A stretch of 64,000 bases of DNA from Antribacter gilvus. GTDB taxonomy: Bacteria > Actinomycetota > Actinomycetes > Actinomycetales > Cellulomonadaceae. How positions within the stretch are numbered: the stretch's first letter is position 1; each line of letters starts with the position of its first letter. The notes under the pieces are model-generated. The model saw only the letters and a program-made list of their open reading frames with translations. It ran no database searches and was not told the origin of the DNA. The stretch lies in assembly GCF_003946865.1 (NCBI RefSeq), contig NZ_QXTH01000001.1, positions 186,001 to 250,000 on the forward strand. Reading direction: 5' to 3'. Positions 42,515-49,792 of this stretch are shown here, piece by piece. Both the position numbers and the translations under genes were made by a program.

Positions 42515-43764
42515 GCGACACCACCGAGACGAAGAAGCGTCGGCCCCGAGGTGAGGGCGCGCTGCACTGGGACGAGTCCCGTCAGCGCTGGATAGCCGTG
42601 ATGACGGTCGGCTACGACGGACGGGGGAAGCGCATCGTCCGGAAGGGCTCCGGCAAGACCGAGACCGCCGCGCTGCGCGAGATGCGGAAGCGGGTGAAGG
42701 AGTACGAGGACGGTCTCTCGGTCGAGGCTTCCCGCTACACCGTCGAAGCTGCGGTCCAGGACTGGCTGAGCTTCGGCCAGGGCAAGGCCAGTGACGAGAC
42801 GTGGACGGGTTACCGCTTCATCTGCGAGCGGCACCTGATCCCGGCGCTCGGCAAGCGGCGTCTGAAGGACCTGACCGCACCCGAGGTCGACAAGTGGCTG
42901 AAGGACCTCACGCCGTCGCTCGGTACGTCGTCGCTCAAGCAGCTGCACATGTGCCTCAACCGCTCGGTGAAGCGTGCCCTCGCCCGAGGTATGGCCGGGC
43001 GGAACGTGGTGGAGCTCTGTGACGTCCCCACGGGCAGGAAGGGCCGCCGGTCGAAGTCACTCACCGAGGAACAGGTGTGGGCTGTGCTCCGAGAGGCGAA
43101 GGGCGACCCGATCTACCCGTACATCGTGGTGTCGGTCCTGACCGGTCTCCGCACCGAGGAGGTGCGGGCGCTGCGCTGGGACCACGTGGACCTCGATGGC
43201 GACCCCATGGCCACGCCGCCGGTTCCGCCCCACGTGATGGTCTGGCGCTCCGAGCGGGTCGGTGGGGACACGAAGACCGAGAAGTCCCGGCGGACCCTCG
43301 CCCTGCCTGCTGTGGTGGTCGAGGCGCTTCGGCTGCACCGCACCCGGCAGGCCGCTCGTGACGTGAAGGTGGGCAAGCGCTGGGACCCGGACGGCCTCGT
43401 CTTCGGGACCAGGAACGGGACGCCGATGAACGCGCGGAACGTGGCGCGCGACTTCCGCCGGGCGCTCGCCAAGGTCGCCGGTATCAACCCCGCTGAGTGG
43501 ACGCCGCGCGAACTACGCCACTCGTTCGTCTCCGTCATGTCCAAGAAGTCGGTGCCGATCGAGGAGGTCTCGCGGCTGGTGGGGCACAGCGGAACGGCCG
43601 TCACAGAGATGATCTACCGGCACGAGCTGCGGCCGGTGATCCAGACCGGCGCCACCGCGATGGACCAGATCTTCCCGGCTGACGAGGTCGGCGTGGGATG
43701 GATCATGGAACCGCTCTTCGGCGTCGCGCCGAACGGCGCAGGAGGCGGCGCGGAAAGCGCGTAG
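42511..43764 (+). CDS. int: Tyrosine site-specific recombinase (integrase)
   Basis: A 417-residue integrase. The N-terminal arm-binding region (RPRGEGALHWDESRQRWIAV) is followed by a core-binding SAM-like domain (YTVEAAVQDWLSFGQGKASD) and the catalytic domain: Arg in LTGLRTEEVRALRW (about 214), the RELRHSFVSV box (about 333-342), GHSG (about 358) and the nucleophile Tyr 369 in MIYRHEL. The gene lies 97 bases from attR, next to the tRNA it targets. The C-terminal tail after about 385 is hydrophobic then Gly-rich (EPLFGVAPNGAGGG). Confidence 0.95.
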   Translation: MSDTTETKKRRPRGEGALHWDESRQRWIAVMTVGYDGRGKRIVRKGSGKTETAALREMRKRVKEYEDGLSVEASRYTVEAAVQDWLSFGQGKASDETWTGYRFICERHLIPALGKRRLKDLTAPEVDKWLKDLTPSLGTSSLKQLHMCLNRSVKRALARGMAGRNVVELCDVPTGRKGRRSKSLTEEQVWAVLREAKGDPIYPYIVVSVLTGLRTEEVRALRWDHVDLDGDPMATPPVPPHVMVWRSERVGGDTKTEKSRRTLALPAVVVEALRLHRTRQAARDVKVGKRWDPDGLVFGTRNGTPMNARNVARDFRRALAKVAGINPAEWTPRELRHSFVSVMSKKSVPIEEVSRLVGHSGTAVTEMIYRHELRPVIQTGATAMDQIFPADEVGVGWIMEPLFGVAPNGAGGGAESA

Positions 43765-43784
43765 ACACCCAGTTAGCCACCCAG
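43763..43784. repeat. Right-end tandem 12-bp repeat, candidate integrase arm site
   Basis: AGACACCCAG (43763-43772) and AGCCACCCAG (43775-43784) repeat with a 12-base period and mirror 31232-31253. The 13-mer GACACCCAGTTAG is identical at both ends (31233 and 43764). Confidence 0.5.
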
Positions 43785-43797
43785 GCTCTTGGGATGA

Positions 43798-43834
43798 CGA
43801 AGGGCCGCACCTCGTAAGGAGGTGCGGCCCTTCG
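43798..43834 (-). terminator. Element-borne terminator serving the rebuilt tRNA-Phe gene
   Basis: A 16-bp perfect stem (43798-43813 / 43819-43834, loop GTAAG), 31 bases past the tRNA 3' end, matching the chromosomal original at 31027-31063 except in the loop. Confidence 0.75.
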
Positions 43835-43860
43835 CAAACTGGCGGGATTCCGCCGTATTT

Positions 43861-43907
43861 TGTTGTGGCTCCGACCGGCGTCGATCCGGTGACCTTTCGA
43901 TTTTCAG
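43861..43907. repeat. attR: 47-bp direct repeat
   Basis: Identical to attL (31089-31135). It overlaps the 3' half of the intact tRNA-Phe gene, so insertion leaves the tRNA functional. Confidence 0.93.
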
Positions 43908-43938
43908 TCGAACGCTCTACCAACTGAGCTACAGAGCC
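43866..43938 (-). tRNA. tRNA-Phe (GAA)
   Basis: A 73-base cloverleaf on the minus strand. Acceptor GGCTCTG pairs with CGGAGCC (one wobble), discriminator A at 43866, anticodon GAA in the loop CTGAAAA, T-arm GTCGGAG..GGATCGACGCC. CCA is not encoded. It is the integration target of the mobile element; the 3' 42 bases come from the element's attP. Confidence 0.95.
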
Positions 43939-43988
43939 CTGACGCGAATGCCCGGTCGTCCTGATGGACGTACCGGGCGCTTCTCGCG

Positions 43989-44062
43989 CGACCCTGACGG
44001 GACTTGAACCCGCGACCTCCGCCGTGACAGGGCGGCGCGCTAACCAACTGCGCTACAGGGCC
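43989..44062 (-). tRNA. tRNA-Asp (GTC)
   Basis: Minus strand. Acceptor GGCCCTG with CAGGGTC, discriminator G, anticodon GTC in CTGTCAC, T-loop GGTTCAAGTCC. CCA not encoded. It lies 50 bases upstream of tRNA-Phe, probably in one transcript with tRNA-Glu. Confidence 0.95.
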
Positions 44063-44195
44063 TTGAACGTTTACCCGCGTCCGGGGGTCTCGCTGTGAAC
44101 CGTGAGAATCCTAACCCACGAGGCGCCAGAACCTGAAATCGGCTCCTGACCTGCGTGGACGGGCTCCTCAGGAGCGGCTTCCAACGGGACCAGCG

Positions 44196-44268
44196 TACCC
44201 CCAACGGGATTCGAACCCGTGCTACCGCCGTGAAAGGGCGGGGTCCTAGGCCGCTAGACGATGGGGGC
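44196..44268 (-). tRNA. tRNA-Glu (TTC)
   Basis: Minus strand, 73 bases. Acceptor GCCCCCA with TGGGGGT, discriminator A, anticodon TTC in CTTTCAC, T-loop GGTTCGAATCC. First of the three-tRNA cluster Glu-Asp-Phe. Confidence 0.95.
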
Positions 44269-44346
44269 TGGGACGCGAGAAGTCTACAGGCCCTCCGGGT
44301 ACACCAAGAGGACCCGGCGCACGGCGCCGTCCGGGATGATGGTCCG

Positions 44347-44700
44347 GTGGTGGAGATGACGCGCGAGGAGTTCGAGCAGGCCGTCGGCGACGGCCTCGAC
44401 CTGGTCCCGGAGGACCTGGCCGCCCAGATGGACAACGTGGTGGTCCTCGTGGAGGACGACGCGCCGGAGGACGACCCGCACCTGCTCGGCCTGTACGAGG
44501 GGGTGCCGCTGACGGAGCGGGACCTGGGCTGGGCGGCAGGCTCCCTGCCGGACCGCATCACCATCTTCCGGAACCCCACGCTCGCCGTCTGCGAGACGCG
44601 GGAGGAAGTGGTGGAGGAGGTCGCCGTCACCGTCATCCATGAGATCGCCCACCACTTCGGGATCGACGACGACCGTCTCCACGAGCTCGGCTGGGCCTGA
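44347..44700 (+). CDS. Minimal zinc metallopeptidase-fold protein (zincin_1, PF06262 type)
   Basis: A 117-residue single-domain zincin. VVEMTREEFEQAVGDGLDLV, AAQMDNVVVLVEDDAPEDDP and LLGLYEGVPLTERD are followed by ITIFRNPTL and the zinc motif HEIAHHFGIDD (HExxH plus a downstream Asp as third ligand). Members are widespread and structurally minimal; a substrate is not known. Start GTG 44347 keeps the family N-terminus (VVEM); GTG 44350 or ATG 44356 are possible. GATGAT six bases upstream may be a leaderless -10. Confidence 0.9.
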   Translation: MVEMTREEFEQAVGDGLDLVPEDLAAQMDNVVVLVEDDAPEDDPHLLGLYEGVPLTERDLGWAAGSLPDRITIFRNPTLAVCETREEVVEEVAVTVIHEIAHHFGIDDDRLHELGWA

Positions 44701-44766
44701 GCCGCGAGGGGCACGCGGAGAGGCCGAGGTGACGAACCCACCTCGGCCTCTCCTGTGGCGGAAACG

Positions 44767-46182
44767 TCAGCCGCCGAACTCCCAGTGCCACGCCTCGGGC
44801 TTGTTGCCCCCGGGGCGAGCCCAGTCCGGGTTGTTCCACCCGAATGACGGGGCGTTCGCACGCATCCAGCCGTACTCGGCGGTGCCGAAGCTCTGCACGC
44901 CGCCCGAGAGGTCGATGGCGACACCGAGCCCGTGGTTCGACGTCCCCGGCACGGCGGCCAGGTACCCCTTGGAGGCCTTGGTGGCCACCTGCGAGGCGTA
45001 CGAGCGGTACGTGTCGTTCACGGCCAGGTCGCGTCCGAACCGGGCCTTGAAGGCGATGTTCAGCTTCTCGAGCTGAGCGGTGGCGTCGCAGCGGAGCTGC
45101 TCGCCGCCGGCGAACGACAGGCCGCACAGGAGGTTCCCCGGGATCTGACCGTTCGGGTACCCGGCGGTCGCCGCGGCGAGCTGGGCGAGGCGTGCCGCCT
45201 CGGCCCGGGCCAGTGCCGCCTGCTTCGCCGCGGCGGCTGCGGCGACGGCTGCCTGCTTGGCCGCGATCTCCTCCGGCGTCGGCGGCGCCGGGACCACGGT
45301 GACCGCTGCGGACGGGGCCGCAGCGAGGAGGCTCTGCAGCGCGGCTGTCGCCTCCTGGATGGTGACGACGGTCTGTGCGGCCGCCTCGGCCGCGCCCGAC
45401 GTCGCCTCGGTCGCCTCAGCGGGAGCGGCCTCAGCCTCTTCCGACGTCGCCGGCTCTGCCGCCTGCGGGCCGAGCACCGGCTGGGGCTCCAGGTCGGTCT
45501 CTGCCGGGACGGTCAGCGAGTCGACGAGGGGGTTGTCGACGAGGATCGCCGTGGCGAGGTCGGACAGCGCGGCGTCCCCCTGGGCCTTCCCCGGCGTTGC
45601 AGCCGCGGCCGGAGCTGCACCTGCGGCCTCGGCCGGGAGTGCTGCGGCGCCGTCAGCCAGGGCCTGGGCGGGCAGCGGCTCGCGCTCCGAGGCGCGGGAC
45701 GCGGTGCCCGTCGTGCGGTCGGTCGGGGCCTCGGCCTCCGCCTTGGCGGCAGGCGTTGCCGCCGGAGCCGCCGTCGTGTCTGTCACGAGCTGGTGCAGCG
45801 CGGTCGCCGCCTCGGCGATCTTGACCCGCTCCGCCTCCGCGACGGCCAGCTGGCTGGTGATGTTGTGGGCGTGGTGGAGCGTGCCGGTGGCCTGCTGTAC
45901 CGCCTTGGCGACCTCAGGGCTCAGCGGTGCCGCCGTCGCCGCTGGGGTGGCGGCCGGCGTGGTGGCGGCGAGGGGCGTGCCGGCCGAGGCCTGCTGCTCC
46001 GGGGCGGCCGCGCCGAGGCTGGCCGCTGCCGTGGTGGTCAGTGCCATCGTCGTCAGTGCCGCTGCGACGGCGAGCATGGACCGACGGCCGAGGTGGTGGT
46101 TGTGGGTTTCCTGCTGGGGAGCGACGCTCCCGCGGCGGACAGGGCTCAGGTGGAGCCGGGTCCTCGCGGTGAGCCGCCCCAT
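44767..46182 (-). CDS. Secreted D,D-/L,D-carboxypeptidase-like M15 (VanY) protein
   Basis: A 471-residue exported protein. A basic N-terminus and a hydrophobic segment (SMLAVAAALTTMALTTTAAA, about residues 35-56) serve as signal. A long Ala/Thr/Pro-rich region (about 60-340) with coiled stretches such as AEAERVKIAEAATALHQLV probably spans the wall. The C-terminal M15 domain (about 350-471) has NLLCGLSFAGGEQLRCDATA, NDTYRSYASQ, SNHGLGVAIDL (SxHxxGxAxD) and EAWHWEF (ExWHxE), the zinc and catalytic residues. Expected substrate: peptidoglycan stem peptides. Start ATG 46182; the longer frame upstream is low-complexity. Confidence 0.88.
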   Translation of the reverse strand: MGRLTARTRLHLSPVRRGSVAPQQETHNHHLGRRSMLAVAAALTTMALTTTAAASLGAAAPEQQASAGTPLAATTPAATPAATAAPLSPEVAKAVQQATGTLHHAHNITSQLAVAEAERVKIAEAATALHQLVTDTTAAPAATPAAKAEAEAPTDRTTGTASRASEREPLPAQALADGAAALPAEAAGAAPAAAATPGKAQGDAALSDLATAILVDNPLVDSLTVPAETDLEPQPVLGPQAAEPATSEEAEAAPAEATEATSGAAEAAAQTVVTIQEATAALQSLLAAAPSAAVTVVPAPPTPEEIAAKQAAVAAAAAAKQAALARAEAARLAQLAAATAGYPNGQIPGNLLCGLSFAGGEQLRCDATAQLEKLNIAFKARFGRDLAVNDTYRSYASQVATKASKGYLAAVPGTSNHGLGVAIDLSGGVQSFGTAEYGWMRANAPSFGWNNPDWARPGGNKPEAWHWEFGG

Positions 46183-46681
46183 CAAGGGACCTCCGGGCGC
46201 TGGGGGGCAGCGGTTCCGACGGCGATGCCGAGGTTGTGCAAGGTCACGCGTGTCTTCCGTTCGTGCACCGGTCAACGGCCCGTGAAGGCATGCGACATCG
46301 TGAGGGGTGTACCCCTCGGGGGGACGGTGTCGTGTGCTCCGGTGCTTGTCCGGCCACAGCGCGCACCCGCGGGGGAACGGGGGCCATGGCTCGTGCGCCG
46401 AGGGCTCGGGGGCGATAGGCCGGGACCGGGCTGCCTGCAGCGGCGACTCTCCATGGTGCACAGGGAAACTGGTCGGACCTCAACCGTTTTCGCCAGGGTT
46501 CTCCACGGGGACCGGGGAGGTGCTGTGCCGCCGAAGTGAAGAAGGGACGGAGTTGCACGAGTTGAACGACCGTCCAATAGGAACGCTCCCACAGCCGCAG
46601 CTGGTCCGCATCCTGAGATCGGGAGTCCCGCGCCACCGCCCTCGGGAGGCTCTCGCGGCCGGCGCGTCGTTCACTGCAAGC
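46183..46681. other. 499-base divergent intergenic region with a hairpin
   Basis: No gene is evident. GAGGGGTGTACCCCTC (46301-46316) is a perfect palindrome within a larger stem (CGACATCG...CGGTGTCG, about 46289-46335). It lies on the untranslated leader side of the VanY gene. I looked for the c-di-AMP (ydaO) riboswitch pattern common before actinobacterial wall hydrolases and did not find its conserved blocks. The right part (46475-46600) is less GC-rich and likely holds the promoter of the next gene. Confidence 0.4.
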
Positions 46682-47254
46682 ATGAGCCACCAGCCCGTCA
46701 CCGTGTCGATCCACCGCGTCGTGAGCCCCGACCGCGTGCCCGAGGTGACGGCCTGGGTGCAGACGGGCGTCCAGCTCGCCAACCGCTGGGACGGGTTTCT
46801 CGGCTCGGGGTGGATCCGCGCCGCAGAGGGGTCGAGCGACTGGTACATGCTCTACCGCTTCGCCGACGAGCAGCGGCTCGAGGCCTGGGAGGGTTCCGCG
46901 GAGCGTCGCGGCTGGCTGGCGGAGGGCCAGGGCCTGGTCGAGGAGCGCCGGACCGAACGGCGGACCGGGATCGAGGGCTGGTTCGATGCGCCCACCCGCA
47001 CCGACGAGCCGACGGCAGCGGGTACGGAGGTTCCGCCCCGGTGGAAGCAGGCGACGGGCATCTGGCTCGGCTTCTTCCCCGTGAACCTGGTCTTCACCCT
47101 GCTGGCGACGCGGTTCGTCCCCGGCTGGGAGGACTGGGACCTCGCGCTCCGGGTCCTGATCTCCACCTTGGTGCTCACGCCGGTGATGGCCTACTGGGTG
47201 CTGCCCTGGGTCACGCGCCGGATCCACGGCTGGCTGCACGCGCCACGCCGCTGA
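46682..47254 (+). CDS. Antibiotic biosynthesis monooxygenase-domain (ABM) membrane protein
   Basis: A 190-residue protein. Residues 1-95 form an ABM-like ferredoxin fold (VTVSIHRVVSPDRVPEVTAW, GFLGSGWIRAAEGSSDWYML YRF, LEAWEGSAERRGWL). Two membrane helices at about 118-140 and 153-175 (IWLGFFPVNLVFTLLATRF, VLISTLVLTPVMAYWVLPWV) follow. The combination with a membrane tail occurs widely in actinobacteria; the role is unknown and need not be antibiotic biosynthesis. ATG 46682 is preferred over the long upstream frame. Confidence 0.82.
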   Translation: MSHQPVTVSIHRVVSPDRVPEVTAWVQTGVQLANRWDGFLGSGWIRAAEGSSDWYMLYRFADEQRLEAWEGSAERRGWLAEGQGLVEERRTERRTGIEGWFDAPTRTDEPTAAGTEVPPRWKQATGIWLGFFPVNLVFTLLATRFVPGWEDWDLALRVLISTLVLTPVMAYWVLPWVTRRIHGWLHAPRR

Positions 47255-47310
47255 CGCGACGCGCCATCCAGCCCTCGCCCTGTGTCCGGAGTGGTGGTAG
47301 ATAGGTGGAT

Positions 47311-48744
47311 ATGAGCCGTCGCCACGGAATCGTGCCGCCCTACCTCCTCGAGCAGATCACACAGGCTGCGAACCAGGGGCTGCTCGTCGAGCCCCAGGTC
47401 GCCGACGACAGCCGCCGCACGCTCGCTCTCGACGCCACCTTCCGCTCGTCGCGCGCTCAGGCGCTCGAGGCGGGGCCAGGACCCCGGCCCCAGGCTCTCG
47501 GCGAGGAGACCGCGGAAGGCGGGGCGGACGACGTCGGGCAGCGATGGACCGTGCACGACGCCGACAACCAGACCCGCCTGCCCGGGCGGGCCGTGCGGGA
47601 CGAGACGGACGCGGACGAGTCCGGCGACGTCTCCGTCGACGAGGCCTGGGCAGGCGTGGAGGCCACGCTCGCGATGCTGACCGAGGTGTTCGGGCGGTCG
47701 TCGTACGACGACGCCGGCGCGCGCGTGCTGGCGACGGTGCACTACGGGCGCAACTACGACAACGCGTTCTGGGACGGGAAGCAGCTCGTGTTCGGCGACG
47801 GGGACGGCCGCGTCTTCGAGCGCTTCACCAAGCCGGTCGACGTGCTCGCGCACGAGCTGGGCCACGCCGTCACCGAGCACCTGGCCGGGCTGGTCTACCA
47901 GGGCCAGCCGGGCGCGCTGAACGAGTCGATGTCCGACGTCGTCGGCGCCTGCCTCAAGCAGCGGGTCCTCGGGCAGACGGCCGAGGAGGGCGACTGGCTG
48001 ATCGGCGAGGGCCTGTTCCGGCCCGAGATCGACGCCCGTGCCCTCCGCGACATGGCCAACCCGGGCACGGCCTACGACGACCCCGCGCTGGGGCGCGACC
48101 CCCAGCCCGACCACATGGACCGCTACGTCGAGACCGACCGCGACAACGGCGGCGTCCACATCAACTCGGGCATCCCCAACCGCGCGTTCCACCTCGCGGC
48201 GACGGCCGTCGGCGGGTCGTCGGCCGAGGGCGCCGGCCGGATCTGGATCGAGGCCCTCGGGCAGGTGGGTCCGCGCGCCGACTTCGCCGCCTTCGCGGCG
48301 GCCACCGTCGCGGCGGCCGGGGAGCACGCGGACGCGGTGCGGGAGGCCTGGTCGGGCGTGGGTGTCGAGGTGCCCGACGACGGCGGGGCCGCCCCGGGCG
48401 GCGAGGTCGAGCCGGGTGCGGGGACGGGCGTGCCGCTGGAGCCCGGCGCCGAGGCGGAGCGCGGCGCTGTGGTGGTACGGCGGTCGGGAGGTATCACGGG
48501 GATCACGCTCGAGGGGGTGCTCTACCTCGACGACGACGGCGACCCCCGGACGCCCGAGGTCCGCGTGCTGGTGCACCGGATCAACTTCCGCGCGGTGGCG
48601 CACGATCTCGGCGGCGAGCCCTCGCACCCCGACGCCTTCCTCTACACGTTCCTGTGCGACGGGGAGCGGGCCGACGTGCCCGAGCAGCACGTCACCCCGG
48701 ACCTGCACCGGCTCGCGGAGCTGGTGCTGTTCGAGCAGTCCTGA
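47311..48744 (+). CDS. M4 (protealysin-like) metallopeptidase fused to an emfourin-like inhibitor domain
   Basis: A 477-residue protein. N-terminal protealysin-type propeptide (SRRHGIVPPYLLEQITQAAN, residues 1-50), linker, then the thermolysin domain with HELGH (181-185), the third zinc ligand Glu about 205 (ALNESMSD) and catalytic His about 283 (GGVHINSG). After a Gly/Pro/Glu-rich linker (about 352-383), residues 384-477 resemble emfourin, the protein inhibitor normally encoded beside protealysin-like proteases: VVVRRSGGITGITLEG, FRAVAHD, YTFLCDGERADVPEQHV. No signal peptide is seen. It converges with and overlaps the glycerophosphodiesterase gene by 53 bases. ATG 47311; GTG 47305 also possible. 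Confidence 0.88.
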   Translation: MSRRHGIVPPYLLEQITQAANQGLLVEPQVADDSRRTLALDATFRSSRAQALEAGPGPRPQALGEETAEGGADDVGQRWTVHDADNQTRLPGRAVRDETDADESGDVSVDEAWAGVEATLAMLTEVFGRSSYDDAGARVLATVHYGRNYDNAFWDGKQLVFGDGDGRVFERFTKPVDVLAHELGHAVTEHLAGLVYQGQPGALNESMSDVVGACLKQRVLGQTAEEGDWLIGEGLFRPEIDARALRDMANPGTAYDDPALGRDPQPDHMDRYVETDRDNGGVHINSGIPNRAFHLAATAVGGSSAEGAGRIWIEALGQVGPRADFAAFAAATVAAAGEHADAVREAWSGVGVEVPDDGGAAPGGEVEPGAGTGVPLEPGAEAERGAVVVRRSGGITGITLEGVLYLDDDGDPRTPEVRVLVHRINFRAVAHDLGGEPSHPDAFLYTFLCDGERADVPEQHVTPDLHRLAELVLFEQS

Positions 48745-49681
48745 CGCCGGCGAGCCAGCCCGCCAGGTGGTCGGGCCGGTCGGTGATGATGGCGTCCACG
48801 GCCGGGCCGCCCCCCGCTCCGCACAGGGCCGCCCAGGCGGCCGGGTCGTTCTCCGTCCACACCATGACGCGCAGCCCGGCCGCCTGGAGGCGGGCGACGA
48901 GGCCCGGGTCGGTCGCGACCATGCGGGCCGACGGGTTGCACGCCACCACGCCCAGCCCCGCGCACACGGCGAGGAGCCCTCCCGGCTCGTAGGCGACCAG
49001 GAGCCCGCGCGGGAGGTGCGGCGCGGCGTCGCGGAGGGCCGCGACCGTGTCCGGCCAGAAGCTCTGCACCAGGACGCGCTCCGCGAAGCCCGCGGCAACG
49101 ATGGCCTCGGTGAGCGATCGGACGGCGTCGGGCGGCCAGGTGTCCTTGAGCTCGAGCAGCAGGTCGGTGCGGGGGTGGCGGGCAAGGAGCGCGAGGACGT
49201 CGTCGAACGTCGGCACGCGCTGGCCCGCGAACGCCGGCGAGAACCAGGCGCCGGCGTCCAGCTCCCGGAGGCGCTCCGCGCTCAGCGCGGCGACCAGGCC
49301 GGTGCCGTCGGTGGTCGCGTCGACGGAGTCGTCGTGCAGCACGAGCGGCACGCCGTCGGCGCTGAGCCGCACGTCGATCTCCACGGCGTCGGCGCCCGCG
49401 CGGCACGCGGCCTCGAGGGCGGCGAGCGTGTTCTGCGGGGCCACCGACGAGTTCCCACGGTGCGCGACGACGGCCGGGGTGGCGGCCGGTGACAGGAGCC
49501 GGGTCGTTCGCGGGGCGGTCAGGGGCGGCAGACCGGTCGCGTGCCGCCCCGCCCGGGCGTGCGCGCGATGACTTGTCACCAGAGCGAGCCAGCCGAGGCG
49601 CGGGCGGCGGCTCCTCTGCGGGGTCCGAGGGGCGGTGGCCGGATGCGTGGGGGCGAGGGCGGGTGCTGGTGAGGCGGCCAT
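48692..49681 (-). CDS. Glycerophosphodiester phosphodiesterase (first of two)
   Basis: A 329-residue GDPD-family enzyme. VVAHRGNSSVAPQNTLAALE carries the catalytic HRG and E..N, followed by AVEIDVRLSADG (metal ligands), VLHDDSVDATTDGTG, LLLELKDTWP and IITDRPD. It should release glycerol-3-phosphate from glycerophosphodiesters. The first 70 residues are Arg/Ala/Pro-rich without a clear signal peptide; ATG 49681 has GGAG upstream, GTG 49579 is an alternative. Its end overlaps the convergent M4 gene. It is closely similar to the next gene, a likely tandem duplication. Confidence 0.9.
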   Translation of the reverse strand: MAASPAPALAPTHPATAPRTPQRSRRPRLGWLALVTSHRAHARAGRHATGLPPLTAPRTTRLLSPAATPAVVAHRGNSSVAPQNTLAALEAACRAGADAVEIDVRLSADGVPLVLHDDSVDATTDGTGLVAALSAERLRELDAGAWFSPAFAGQRVPTFDDVLALLARHPRTDLLLELKDTWPPDAVRSLTEAIVAAGFAERVLVQSFWPDTVAALRDAAPHLPRGLLVAYEPGGLLAVCAGLGVVACNPSARMVATDPGLVARLQAAGLRVMVWTENDPAAWAALCGAGGGPAVDAIITDRPDHLAGWLAGVRTARTAPAPRAGAGPG

Positions 49682-49792
49682 GGCGGGGGCTCCGTGGGTG
49701 CGGTTGTCGCCCTCACGCTAGGTCTCGGTCGTCGGCCTTCCTAGCGTTTGCCGCGGTGTTCCGCGAGAGTTCCGGCGGAGTTCACGTCGCGG

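Larger units (their letters stand above)
31089..43907 (+). mobile_element. Integrative and conjugative element of the actinomycete (AICE, pSAM2-like) type in tRNA-Phe
   Basis: A 12.8-kb segment bounded by a 47-bp direct repeat derived from the tRNA-Phe 3' end. It has a tyrosine integrase and excisionase at the tRNA-proximal end, a GntR repressor, a single FtsK/TraB-like translocase, DUF2637 and other small membrane proteins, Nudix genes, a DNA methyltransferase and a DUF3631 ATPase. AICEs transfer double-stranded DNA with one TraB-like ATPase and need no relaxase or type IV secretion genes; none are seen here. A replication initiator of the RepSA or prim-pol type was not recognised. Apart from one frameshifted small ORF the gene set looks intact, so it may still be mobile. 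Confidence 0.9.

Noticed and set aside
46183-46480. A c-di-AMP (ydaO) riboswitch before the VanY-type gene
   Set aside because: This class commonly precedes actinobacterial wall hydrolases, but its conserved sequence blocks were not found; only a simple hairpin is present.
46682-47254. Part of an antibiotic biosynthetic cluster
   Set aside because: A lone ABM-domain protein with membrane helices; no synthase, tailoring or resistance genes are nearby.
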